From assembly GCA_900555195.1 (NCBI GenBank), contig USKC01000220.1, positions 1 to 5,465 of the forward strand: a stretch of DNA of 5,465 nucleotides, written 5' to 3'. Shown piece after piece: positions 1-5,075 of the stretch. Position 1 is the stretch's first letter. Each line of letters opens with the position of its first letter. The stretch comes from an uncultured Lachnospiraceae bacterium. GTDB lineage: Bacteria; Bacillota; Clostridia; Lachnospirales; Lachnospiraceae. The translations under genes were made by a program, and so were the position numbers. The notes beneath the pieces are model-generated. The model was not told the DNA's origin, searched no databases, and worked only from the letters and a program-made list of their open reading frames with translations.

Positions 1-527
1 GCCATAGCCAGATACCGTTTGCGGCAGGCGGCGTATCGACGAAACAGATGCTGTGCCTGTTCTACGTCGCCGTATACCTTCCAGCAGCCGGAACAGCGAT
101 ACTCCGCGCCGCCTGCTGCGATGAACCCGGTGACATCTTCCAAAGGATAACCCAGGAACAAGCCGATCTCGTGGGGGAAACCGCCTGCTTTTGCACTGCG
201 CATCCGCCGCGAAAGCTCATCCAGCAAACGTCCCGTCCCCATTGAAACGGGATAGCCGCGCGCCTGCAAAAAAGCGCGCCGTTCCGGCTGGCGCAGGCTT
301 TCCCGCAACAATGCAGGGCGGTAGACCATGATAACAAGATGCCGACGGCAGCCACACAAAACGCGCAGACGCAGGCCGTTGCCGGAAAACAGGCTGCGGC
401 ACGAAGAAAGCTCCGTTTGCCAGCCCGGGATGTTTTCCTTATGCAGCGTAAAGATGCAGGCAGGTTTTACGCCCGAAAGCGTTGGCGCGCAATGTGTGCA
501 CAACAACGAAAGAAATGCGTCGCTCAA
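1..527 (-). CDS. DUF3793 family protein, 3' end beyond the window
   Basis: An open frame with no stop runs from 527 to the left edge (175 full codons plus 2 nt). I recognise the translation as a DUF3793 protein from an N-terminal CAPTLSGVKPACIF segment (residues 13-26), GLRLRVL followed by LVIMVYRP (about 51-71), HEIGLFLGYPLEDVTGF (119-135) and CSGCWKVYGD (145-154). These are family hallmarks as I remember them. The family has no established biochemical function. It is Cys-rich here (C10, C13, C24, C43, C58, C60, C145, C148, C168) and has no signal peptide or membrane segment, so it is probably cytosolic. The start is TTG at 525-527, because GGAGGTGG (532-539 on the minus strand) sits just upstream and no earlier in-frame ATG fits. 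DUF3793 proteins are typically about 180-200 residues, so only the extreme C-terminus should be missing. In Clostridia I associate the family loosely with flavodoxin and iron-uptake genes, and feoAB lies nearby here. The family call is confident; the role is unknown. Confidence 0.88.
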   Translation of the reverse strand, partial: MSDAFLSLLCTHCAPTLSGVKPACIFTLHKENIPGWQTELSSCRSLFSGNGLRLRVLCGCRRHLVIMVYRPALLRESLRQPERRAFLQARGYPVSMGTGRLLDELSRRMRSAKAGGFPHEIGLFLGYPLEDVTGFIAAGGAEYRCSGCWKVYGDVEQAQHLFRRYAACRKRYLAM

Positions 528-544
528 AATTCCACCTCCGGGAG

Positions 545-580
545 CACAGCTCTGGTTAGCTTTAACTAACCAGAGCTGTG
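545..580 (-). repeat. 15-bp perfect inverted repeat with 6-nt loop in the DUF3793 leader
   Basis: CACAGCTCTGGTTAG at 545-559 is exactly complementary to CTAACCAGAGCTGTG at 566-580, with a 6-nt loop. In the DUF3793 mRNA this would be a strong hairpin ending only 5 nt before the GGAGGTGG ribosome binding site. It has no T-run on either side, so it does not look like an intrinsic terminator. It contains the second copy of the 17-bp GTTAGTTA-nn-GCTAACC element. It may act as a DNA operator, as an RNA structure that affects translation or mRNA stability, or as both. Confidence 0.85.
554..570 (-). promoter_or_regulatory. Operator-like element, copy 2 (DtxR-box-like)
   Basis: Read on the minus strand this is GTTAGTTAAAGCTAACC. 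It matches copy 1 at 620-636 in 15 of 17 positions and lies exactly 66 bp downstream of it. The TTAG...CTAA inverted half-sites resemble the DtxR/IdeR consensus TTAGGTTAGSCTAACCTAA, although the spacing between half-sites differs. A metal-dependent repressor of the DtxR/MntR family is a plausible ligand. That assignment is inference; the repetition itself is seen directly. Confidence 0.5.
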
Positions 581-587
581 AAAAGAA

Positions 588-601
588 GCGGCCGAAGCCG
601 C
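588..601 (-). promoter_or_regulatory. UUCG-tetraloop hairpin in the DUF3793 leader, possible attenuator
   Basis: On the minus strand GCGGC-TTCG-GCCGC forms a 5-bp GC stem closed by a C(UUCG)G tetraloop, one of the most stable RNA tetraloops known. TTCTTTT follows immediately, and the upstream GAAAA could pair with the downstream TTTTC. This has the shape of a weak intrinsic terminator inside the 5' leader, which could give transcription attenuation. The U-run is interrupted by a C, so termination is uncertain. Confidence 0.5.
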
Positions 602-619
602 AAATTTTCAACAGCGCAA

Positions 620-636
620 GGTTAGCGCTAACTAAC
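620..636 (-). promoter_or_regulatory. Operator-like element, copy 1 (DtxR-box-like), at the predicted transcription start
   Basis: Read on the minus strand this is GTTAGTTAGCGCTAACC, which contains the perfect 12-bp palindrome GTTAGCGCTAAC. It begins at or just after the predicted transcription start (about 637) of the DUF3793 promoter, a standard place for a repressor site. A near-identical copy lies at 554-570. The half-sites resemble DtxR-family iron or manganese boxes. The regulator itself is not in the window. Confidence 0.6.
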
Positions 637-643
637 TGATGCT

Positions 644-672
644 ATAATAACATATGACAGATGACCTGTCAA
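644..672 (-). promoter_or_regulatory. Sigma-A promoter for the DUF3793 gene
   Basis: On the minus strand a perfect -35 TTGACA (667-672) is followed by a 17-bp spacer and the -10 TATTAT (644-649, one mismatch to TATAAT). Runs of A and T (676-681, 683-689, 698-704) lie directly upstream and could act as an UP element. The predicted start is near 637, which gives a leader of about 110 nt before the TTG start. So strong a promoter with an operator at its start suggests a gene that is kept off and then strongly induced. Confidence 0.85.
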
Positions 673-702
673 GCGTTTTTTGAAAAAAAGTGGGTGATTT
701 TT

Positions 703-731
703 TTGAGATAGGGGTCGGAAAGCCTTATAAA
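703..731 (+). promoter_or_regulatory. Sigma-A promoter for the lipoprotein-like gene
   Basis: TTGAGA (703-708) and TATAAA (726-731) are separated by 17 bp, each with one mismatch to the sigma-A consensus. The promoter points away from the DUF3793 promoter, and the two -35 boxes are about 30 bp apart. It would start transcription near 738, about 30 nt before the AAAAGGAGG ribosome binding site at 767-775. Confidence 0.65.
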
Positions 732-781
732 ATCAGGGCTGAAGATTCCGAGAAGTTATCATACCCAAAAGGAGGACAGTA

Positions 782-1106
782 ATCACGAAAAAAGGAATGA
801 CCATAGTATCCGCATGCCTTTTGGCAATCATGCTCTGTGCCTGCACACAGGAAACGGCAGATGAAACAAGCAGCGCAGAAACAGCCGTCAGAGACAGCGT
901 CTCCCATTACTCTGAACGGCGTATTCACCGGCTGGGCTGATAATCATACGATAGAGGTTGTCGTAGATGGTGTACCGACGGCATTTATGGTGGAAGATGA
1001 AGTCGTGAAGGAGACGCTTGCTTCCTTTGAAGAAGGAGAGACCATTTATTTTATCATGGAGCAGGAAGGAGAGGTTCGGAAAATCATCTCCATCGCAGTG
1101 GAATAG
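782..1106 (+). pseudogene. Small predicted lipoprotein, frameshifted and with a damaged start codon
   Basis: AAAAGGAGG (767-775) is a strong ribosome binding site. Six bases after it comes ATC at 782, opening a frame that reads ITKKGMTIVSACLLAIM then LCAC: a charged start, a hydrophobic stretch and a lipobox, i.e. a typical lipoprotein signal peptide. This frame ends at TGA 938-940. From about 900 a different frame (+1) carries the sensible body to TAG 1104-1106: an ITLNGVFTGWADNHTIEVVV segment, then a VDGVPTAFMVEDE segment, an acidic EEGE turn and a final IISIAVE. The body looks like a small beta-rich domain I recall from clostridial secreted proteins, without a named function. Joining the two halves needs loss of one base (or gain of two) between about 840 and 905. 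ATG at 797 is the first canonical in-frame start but lies 21 nt from the ribosome binding site. Body-frame starts GTG 837 and ATG 861 have poor sites. It could be a true pseudogene, a sequencing error, or an unusual ATC start with recoding. Confidence 0.6.
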
Positions 1107-1130
1107 GCGTATACTCAAAATCTATGGCAG

Positions 1131-1161
1131 AAAAATGGCGGGGAAATGCCCCGCCATTTTT
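1131..1161. terminator. Bidirectional intrinsic terminator between the lipoprotein gene and feoB
   Basis: AAAAATGGCGGGG (1131-1143) and CCCCGCCATTTTT (1149-1161) form a perfect 13-bp stem with a 5-nt loop. The GC-rich core gives the stem and the flanking A and T runs give a U-tract on both strands. It would end the plus-strand transcript from 782-1106 and the minus-strand feoAB transcript. Positions 1162-1267, between this stem and the feoB stop, hold no gene that I can support. Confidence 0.92.
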
Positions 1162-1267
1162 CTCATTCATGTCCTGTCCCGCTTTCTGAATCTCACCTTT
1201 CTGTTTGGATGAGCCCCGACCGGACATCCTTCCATATGCTCTCCCGCACATAAAAGCGGATATCTTA

Positions 1268-3265
1268 TCACATAAACAGCGATCCCACCTGAAAAACAAT
1301 TACGCTTGCCGCCCAGGCCAACAATAGCTGAAACACCAGCATGCCTCCCGTAAATTTCCAGGAGTGACTCTCTTTTCTGATCGTTCCAATGGTAGCAGCG
1401 CATGGCACATACAGCAGGCAGAAAAGCATCAGGCAGAAGGCATTCAGGCTGCCGAACGTGGGATCATACAGCCTGATATGAGCGATAATTGAATCCATTC
1501 CTGCCGCAGAATTCACATTCGATACACCAAAAAGCACGGAAAAAGACGATACCACCACTTCTTTTGCCGAAATGCCGGAGATCAGCGCCACTGCTATCTG
1601 CCAAAGCCCCAGGCCTGCAGGCTTTAAGACCGGAACCAGAAGGCGGCCGATCACTGCCCCAAAACTATCCGAGGGATCCGTCACCATGCCATGGATGCCA
1701 AAGTTCAGCACAAACCAAATCACAATGGAGGCGATGAAAATCGTTGTCCCTGCCTTGGTAAGATAATCTTTCAGTTTGTTCCACACATAAACGCGGATGG
1801 TGCGCGGGTTCGGTCTCTTATACTCCGGCAGTTCTATCAGCAGGGATTGATTCGCCTTCCCCTTTTCCATCCTTTTCTGAATCAAGGCCACCAGGATCGC
1901 CGTCACCATGCCGATCACATACATGGAAAACGCCACAATCACAGAACAATTCGGGAAAAACATATCCGAAAACAGCACATAGATAGGCAGTCGTGCGGAG
2001 CAGGACATGAAAGGCGTGATCAGCATCACCCGTTTTCTGTCATGCTCCGTCTCCAGTGCCCGCGTGGCCATAATCGCAGGAACCGTACAGCCAAAGCCCA
2101 GAACCATCGGGAGGAAGGCTTTGCCGGACAGCCCTACCCGTCCCATGATTCCATCCATCACATAGGCAACCCGCGCCATATAGCCGCTGTCCTCCAGAAT
2201 GGCAAGCGCCAGAAACAGGATAAAAATGTTGGGTATAAAGGTGAGAATGCCTCCCACTCCCGCCACAATGCCATCTACCACCAGGGACACCAGGAAATCC
2301 GCCGTATGTATTCCCTCCAGTCCGCTTCTGAGCAGACCTGAGAATGCCTCAAGCGCGTACTCCAATCCTCCCTTCAGGAAATCCCCGACGGCAAAGGTCA
2401 TCAAAAATACCAGCGCCATGATGCACAAAAATATTGGCACTCCCAGCACCGGATGGGTCAAATACCGGTCTATCCGATCCGTACTGGCCGCCTTCTTCGC
2501 TTTATAAAAAAGCACCTCATCGATCACATTCTCAATATAAGCATACCGTGCCTCTGCGATCTCTTTCTCATAATACTTCTCTGCTGCCGCAGCAGCCGCA
2601 GGATGATCTTTCTTAACCTCTTCATCATTTTCAAGCAGCTTGATTGCATGCCAGCGCGGCGCAGCATGTCCGGGAGAATCCTTCTGAAGAAGGGCCTCCA
2701 AATCGCGGAGCTTTCCCTCTATTTCCGCTCCGTAATCCAAGATGGGCCGCTTCGATCCCTCTTCATAATGATGTACCACCGCATGAAGCAGGATATCCAG
2801 CCCCGTCCGTTTTGCCGCAGATACGGGAACGACCGGAATATCCCCCAGCATTTCAGGCAGGCGGTGCAGATCGATTTCCATTCCCCGCTCCTTTACGATA
2901 TCCATCATATTCAACGCAAGGATAACCGGCTTTCCCAGTTCCAGCAGTTGCAGCGTAAGGTACAGATTTCTTTCCAGGCTGGACGCATCCACTACGTTTA
3001 CGATCGTCTCTATATCATCATCCAGCACACATTTTCTCGTTACCAGTTCTTCTATCGTATAGCAGGTGAGAGAATAGATCCCAGGCGTATCCACCAGCTT
3101 CAGTTCATACCCTTCGTATTGGATGGTTCCCTCATACTTTTCCACCGTCACCCCGGGCCAGTTGGCCACCTTCAGCTTCGAGCCCGTAACCGCATTGAAC
3201 AGTGTGGTTTTCCCACAATTCGGATTGCCCACAAAGGCAACATGTACATGGTTATCAGCCGCCAT
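1268..3265 (-). CDS. feoB: Ferrous iron transport protein B (GTPase-coupled Fe(II) permease)
   Basis: FeoB carries Fe(II) across the cytoplasmic membrane and needs its N-terminal G domain. Numbered from the chosen start, G1 is GNPNCGKT (13-20), G2 Thr40 in PGVTVEK, G3 DTPG (59-62), G4 NMMD (119-122) and G5 SAA (149-151). A helical cytosolic segment (about 165-260) includes a short alanine run. The family signature DRIDRYLTHPVLGVPIF leads into a polytopic membrane domain with both gate motifs, GFGCTVPAIMATR and PFMSCSARLPIY, and the late GISAKEVVVSSF segment. The length, 665 residues, suits the shorter Gram-positive FeoB form. Two ATGs are possible. The one at 3271 abuts the AAAGGAGG site with no spacer, while the one at 3265 has 6 nt, so I prefer 3265. 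The feoA stop overlaps this start by 11 nt, which suggests translational coupling. The C-terminus ends at GSLFM with no fused FeoC, and no small Cys-rich FeoB-associated gene follows. Confidence 0.97.
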   Translation of the reverse strand: MAADNHVHVAFVGNPNCGKTTLFNAVTGSKLKVANWPGVTVEKYEGTIQYEGYELKLVDTPGIYSLTCYTIEELVTRKCVLDDDIETIVNVVDASSLERNLYLTLQLLELGKPVILALNMMDIVKERGMEIDLHRLPEMLGDIPVVPVSAAKRTGLDILLHAVVHHYEEGSKRPILDYGAEIEGKLRDLEALLQKDSPGHAAPRWHAIKLLENDEEVKKDHPAAAAAAEKYYEKEIAEARYAYIENVIDEVLFYKAKKAASTDRIDRYLTHPVLGVPIFLCIMALVFLMTFAVGDFLKGGLEYALEAFSGLLRSGLEGIHTADFLVSLVVDGIVAGVGGILTFIPNIFILFLALAILEDSGYMARVAYVMDGIMGRVGLSGKAFLPMVLGFGCTVPAIMATRALETEHDRKRVMLITPFMSCSARLPIYVLFSDMFFPNCSVIVAFSMYVIGMVTAILVALIQKRMEKGKANQSLLIELPEYKRPNPRTIRVYVWNKLKDYLTKAGTTIFIASIVIWFVLNFGIHGMVTDPSDSFGAVIGRLLVPVLKPAGLGLWQIAVALISGISAKEVVVSSFSVLFGVSNVNSAAGMDSIIAHIRLYDPTFGSLNAFCLMLFCLLYVPCAATIGTIRKESHSWKFTGGMLVFQLLLAWAASVIVFQVGSLFM

Positions 3266-3488
3266 TTTCATCCTCCTTTACTTCTATCCGGGAGGTGATA
3301 TGGCTTCCCAGCGCCAGACGGGTTCCTCTTACATACAGGATCAGCGCCCCCCTCTTTTTACGGTTTAACAGCTTTACATGCGTTCCCTCGATCATTCCCA
3401 GCGCCTGAAGCCTTCTGGCGATCTCCTCTTCCACCGCTATCGTCTCTAGTGTATAGTGCTTTCCTGTCTGTCCCTCATAAAGCGTCAT
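3255..3488 (-). CDS. feoA: Ferrous iron transport protein A
   Basis: This 77-residue protein has the FeoA core of a small SH3-like beta-barrel. It shows the usual order of an ARRLQALGMIEGTHVKLL segment (the family's LxxMGxxxGxxVxxL pattern), a basic turn, a strand with LILYVRGTRLALG, and a terminal ITSRIEV strand. FeoA is cytosolic and is thought to support FeoB function or Fe(II)-dependent GTPase regulation. ATG at 3488 follows AGGAAGG (3498-3504) at 9 nt. The gene is the first of the feoAB pair and overlaps feoB. A predicted sigma-A promoter and Fur-box-like site lie directly upstream, so the pair can be transcribed on its own. The length is normal for the family. The identification is strong given the adjacent feoB. 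Confidence 0.95.
   Translation of the reverse strand: MTLYEGQTGKHYTLETIAVEEEIARRLQALGMIEGTHVKLLNRKKRGALILYVRGTRLALGSHITSRIEVKEDENGG
3272..3279 (-). promoter_or_regulatory. feoB ribosome binding site that decides the start
   Basis: On the minus strand AAAGGAGG lies inside the 3' end of feoA. The first downstream ATG (3271) directly abuts it, so a ribosome docked here would be too close to use it. The second in-frame ATG (3265) has a 6-nt spacer and is the likely start. Ribosomes finishing feoA at 3255 could also re-initiate here. Confidence 0.7.
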
Positions 3489-3514
3489 ATCCCATCGCCT
3501 TCCTCATCCGTAAA

Positions 3515-3529
3515 CGACAATTTTTATCA
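3515..3529 (-). promoter_or_regulatory. Candidate Fur box upstream of feoA
   Basis: On the minus strand TGATAAAAATTGTCG matches the 7-1-7 Fur consensus TGATAATNATTATCA at 11 of 14 specified positions. It lies directly downstream of the feoAB -10 box, at the predicted transcription start, where bound Fe-Fur would block the polymerase. AT-rich promoter DNA yields such matches by chance fairly often, so this is a moderate call. Confidence 0.45.
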
Positions 3530-3536
3530 ATAAGCA

Positions 3537-3565
3537 ATTATATGATCCGGTCAAAAAAAAGTCAA
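3537..3565 (-). promoter_or_regulatory. Sigma-A promoter for feoAB
   Basis: On the minus strand TTGACT (3560-3565) and a perfect TATAAT (3537-3542) are 17 bp apart. The first part of the spacer is a T-run. Transcription would start near 3530, giving a leader of about 40 nt before the feoA ATG. The promoter lies in the 133-nt gap (3489-3621) after the aldo/keto reductase gene. I see no convincing terminator in that gap, so read-through from upstream genes may add to feoAB expression. Confidence 0.85.
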
Positions 3566-3621
3566 TGGACGCGGATTCTGTTCAGCCTACACGCATTTTT
3601 CCTTCAGCCTGCAGCGAAGCA

Positions 3622-4638
3622 TCACCGTTCGGCAGCGGGCGGGGCGGGTTTAAACGGTATCCCCTGATTTACTTTTCTCTTGAAAGGATGATAATCCAGG
3701 ATCTCTTCAATCCTCTCCATCGCATCCGCAGGAATGGTAAATTCCCCTGCAGCCAGATTATTCTGAAGCTGTGCAGGGCTGGAAGCACCATTGATCACGC
3801 TGGTAATTTCCGGCCTGCGGAGCGCCCAGGATAATGCCAGCACGGGCAGACTCACTCCGAGTTCTTCCGCCACTTTGAGAAGCTGCTCTACCTTCTCAAG
3901 ATTTTCTTCTGTCAGCATCAGATTGATCTGCTTATCCTTCTGTCTTGTAGCGCGAGACCCTTCCGGAATGGGCTGTCCCAGCCTGTATTTTCCGCTGAGC
4001 AGACCCTGGGAAAGCGGCGAGAAAGATACGATACCGATGCCATTCTCCCGGCAGATCTCCATAATTTCACCCTCAATATACCGATCCAGCATATGATACT
4101 GAGGCTGGATCACAGAAAACGGGCGCAGATGCAGCTCCTTCACAATACCAAGTGCCTTCGTCAGCTGTACCGGCGACCATTCACTCATGCCATAATAAAG
4201 CACCTTTCCCTGTGCTACCAAATCGCTCATAGCCTGCAGGGTTTCTTCCATTGGCGTGTCCGGATCTGCCCTATGGCAGAAATACAGATCCAGATAATCC
4301 ACCTGCAAATTTTTCAGGGAACGATCGATCTGCGTAAATATATGCTTTCGGGAAAGCCCTCTGTCATTGGGTCCATCCCCCACAGGGAAAAATACCTTGC
4401 TGGAAAGGATAAGCTTCTCTCTGGGCAATCCCTTCAGCGCGCTTCCCAGGAACTGTTCTGCAGCTCCCCTGCCATAATTATCCGCACAGTCAAAAAAATT
4501 CACGCCCGCATCATAAGCCTGCGCAATCACCTGTCTGGCCACATCCGTCTTATCAGAACTGGTAATATCCGTCATCCAACTTCCCAGCGCGATCTGGCTT
4601 ACTTTTAATCCCCATTTTCCTAATTTCCTGTATTTCAT
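3622..4638 (-). CDS. Aldo/keto reductase, NADPH-dependent, Kv-beta/YghZ-like type
   Basis: This 338-residue protein is a (beta/alpha)8-barrel oxidoreductase that reduces carbonyl substrates with NAD(P)H in the cytosol. The catalytic tetrad is visible as Asp50 and Tyr55 (in FFDCADNYGRGAAE), Lys81 (LILSSKVF) and His122 (DLYFCHRAD). The N-terminus KYRKLGKWGLKVSQIALGSW is typical, as is the LSRKHI helix start of the voltage-gated potassium channel beta-subunit-like branch. The C-terminal INGASSPAQLQNNLAA segment corresponds to the cofactor phosphate-binding region. The length is normal. ATG at 4638 follows AAGGAGG (4643-4649) at 4 nt. The small gene at 4685-4942 lies 46 nt upstream on the same strand and probably shares its transcript; feoAB lies downstream with its own promoter. 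The substrate cannot be read from sequence, and I see no specific link to iron. Confidence 0.93.
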   Translation of the reverse strand: MKYRKLGKWGLKVSQIALGSWMTDITSSDKTDVARQVIAQAYDAGVNFFDCADNYGRGAAEQFLGSALKGLPREKLILSSKVFFPVGDGPNDRGLSRKHIFTQIDRSLKNLQVDYLDLYFCHRADPDTPMEETLQAMSDLVAQGKVLYYGMSEWSPVQLTKALGIVKELHLRPFSVIQPQYHMLDRYIEGEIMEICRENGIGIVSFSPLSQGLLSGKYRLGQPIPEGSRATRQKDKQINLMLTEENLEKVEQLLKVAEELGVSLPVLALSWALRRPEITSVINGASSPAQLQNNLAAGEFTIPADAMERIEEILDYHPFKRKVNQGIPFKPAPPAAER

Positions 4639-4651
4639 CGTTCCTCCTTCC

Positions 4652-4665
4652 GCCGCATATACGGC
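4652..4665 (-). repeat. Small inverted repeat just before the aldo/keto reductase ribosome binding site
   Basis: GCCGCATATACGGC is a near-perfect palindrome; on the minus strand its GCCG and CGGC arms pair. It lies in the 46-nt gap between the small gene and the aldo/keto reductase gene, 2 nt before the AAGGAGG site. It has no T-run, so it is not a terminator. It could be a minor mRNA processing or stability element, or chance. Confidence 0.35.
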
Positions 4666-4684
4666 TTATAATCCCTTGCTACAG

Positions 4685-4942
4685 TCATTTTCCCTCATCC
4701 AAACCATCTTGAAGGTGTCCGTTCAGCCATTCCAGAATGAGAGGCATGGAATCCGCATCATCCGGGAAATCCTTCCACACCTTCTCTTCCTCCGGCGTTT
4801 TTACAAAACAAAAACGATCCGGATAAACATATGCCCGAATGCTCTCTCCCACCCGAACCAGATAATATCGCATTCCGTCACAGCTTCCGCACAAGGGTTC
4901 TTTCTTGATAAACTGATAGGATAACTCTTCTCTGCGAATCAT
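4685..4942 (-). CDS. Small uncharacterised clostridial protein
   Basis: This is an 85-residue soluble protein with no signal peptide or membrane segment. It opens IRREELSYQFIKKEPLCGS, followed by GMRYYLVRV, an AYVYPDRFCFVKTPEEEK segment and a C-terminal helix around ILEWLNGHL. The pattern of a charged N-terminus, GMRY, an aromatic YPxxF strand, a KTPEEEK helix and a WLN helix matches a small hypothetical protein I have seen in Clostridia, sometimes loosely labelled as a GNAT-associated protein. I do not know a function. ATG at 4942 follows AGGCGG (4951-4956) at 8 nt, a one-mismatch ribosome binding site. A plausible extended -10 promoter lies upstream, and the aldo/keto reductase gene follows in the same direction after 46 nt. 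It has three cysteines (18, 21, 45) but no clear metal motif. Confidence 0.75.
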   Translation of the reverse strand: MIRREELSYQFIKKEPLCGSCDGMRYYLVRVGESIRAYVYPDRFCFVKTPEEEKVWKDFPDDADSMPLILEWLNGHLQDGLDEGK

Positions 4943-5012
4943 CTCTTCTACCGCCTTTCTGTCGCAGTTTTTCCCCGCTTATCCCTGTGCCTGCATTTCA
5001 GCAAGTATTAAA

Positions 5013-5041
5013 ATTATAACACCCTCTGCAAAATACTACAA
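5013..5041 (-). promoter_or_regulatory. Promoter for the small protein and aldo/keto reductase genes
   Basis: On the minus strand a perfect TATAAT (5013-5018) is preceded by TGT, giving an extended -10, and by TTGTAG (5036-5041) at a 17-bp spacing. The -35 matches only 3 of 6 consensus bases, but the extended -10 can compensate. It predicts a start near 5006 and a leader of about 65 nt before the ATG at 4942. Confidence 0.6.
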
Positions 5042-5075
5042 ACCGAAAGCATAGAATCTGGGGAAAACTATTTTC

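Noticed and set aside
62..355. Minus-strand open frame of 97 codons in the DUF3793 region.
   Set aside because: It is in a different frame from the DUF3793 motifs, which read open from 527 to the edge.
545..580. The 15-bp inverted repeat as an intrinsic terminator.
   Set aside because: No T-run follows on either strand, and it lies between the promoter and start of the DUF3793 gene, so a regulatory role fits better.
1162..1267. Possible small gene after feoB (an FeoC or Cys-rich FeoB-associated protein).
   Set aside because: The only short minus-strand frame here gives about 22 basic residues with no membrane helix or Cys cluster, so I call the stretch non-coding.
1691..2341. Long plus-strand open frame opposite feoB (216 codons).
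   Set aside because: It is antisense to the FeoB membrane domain, has low-complexity His/Arg/Gln-rich content, and no good ribosome binding site or promoter. It is a shadow of feoB codon bias.
2453..3298. Plus-strand open frame of 281 codons opposite the FeoB G domain and the feoA end.
   Set aside because: The other strand carries unmistakable G1-G5 motifs. The antisense translation shows no domain and has no initiation signals.
3601..3620. Hairpin after the aldo/keto reductase stop as a terminator.
   Set aside because: Only CTTC/GAAG arms pair, with mismatches inside, and the sequence that follows on the minus strand is GGAAAAATG, not a T-run.
4093..4608. Plus-strand open frame of 171 codons opposite the aldo/keto reductase gene.
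   Set aside because: The minus strand encodes the full catalytic tetrad in a normal-length enzyme, and the antisense frame is featureless.
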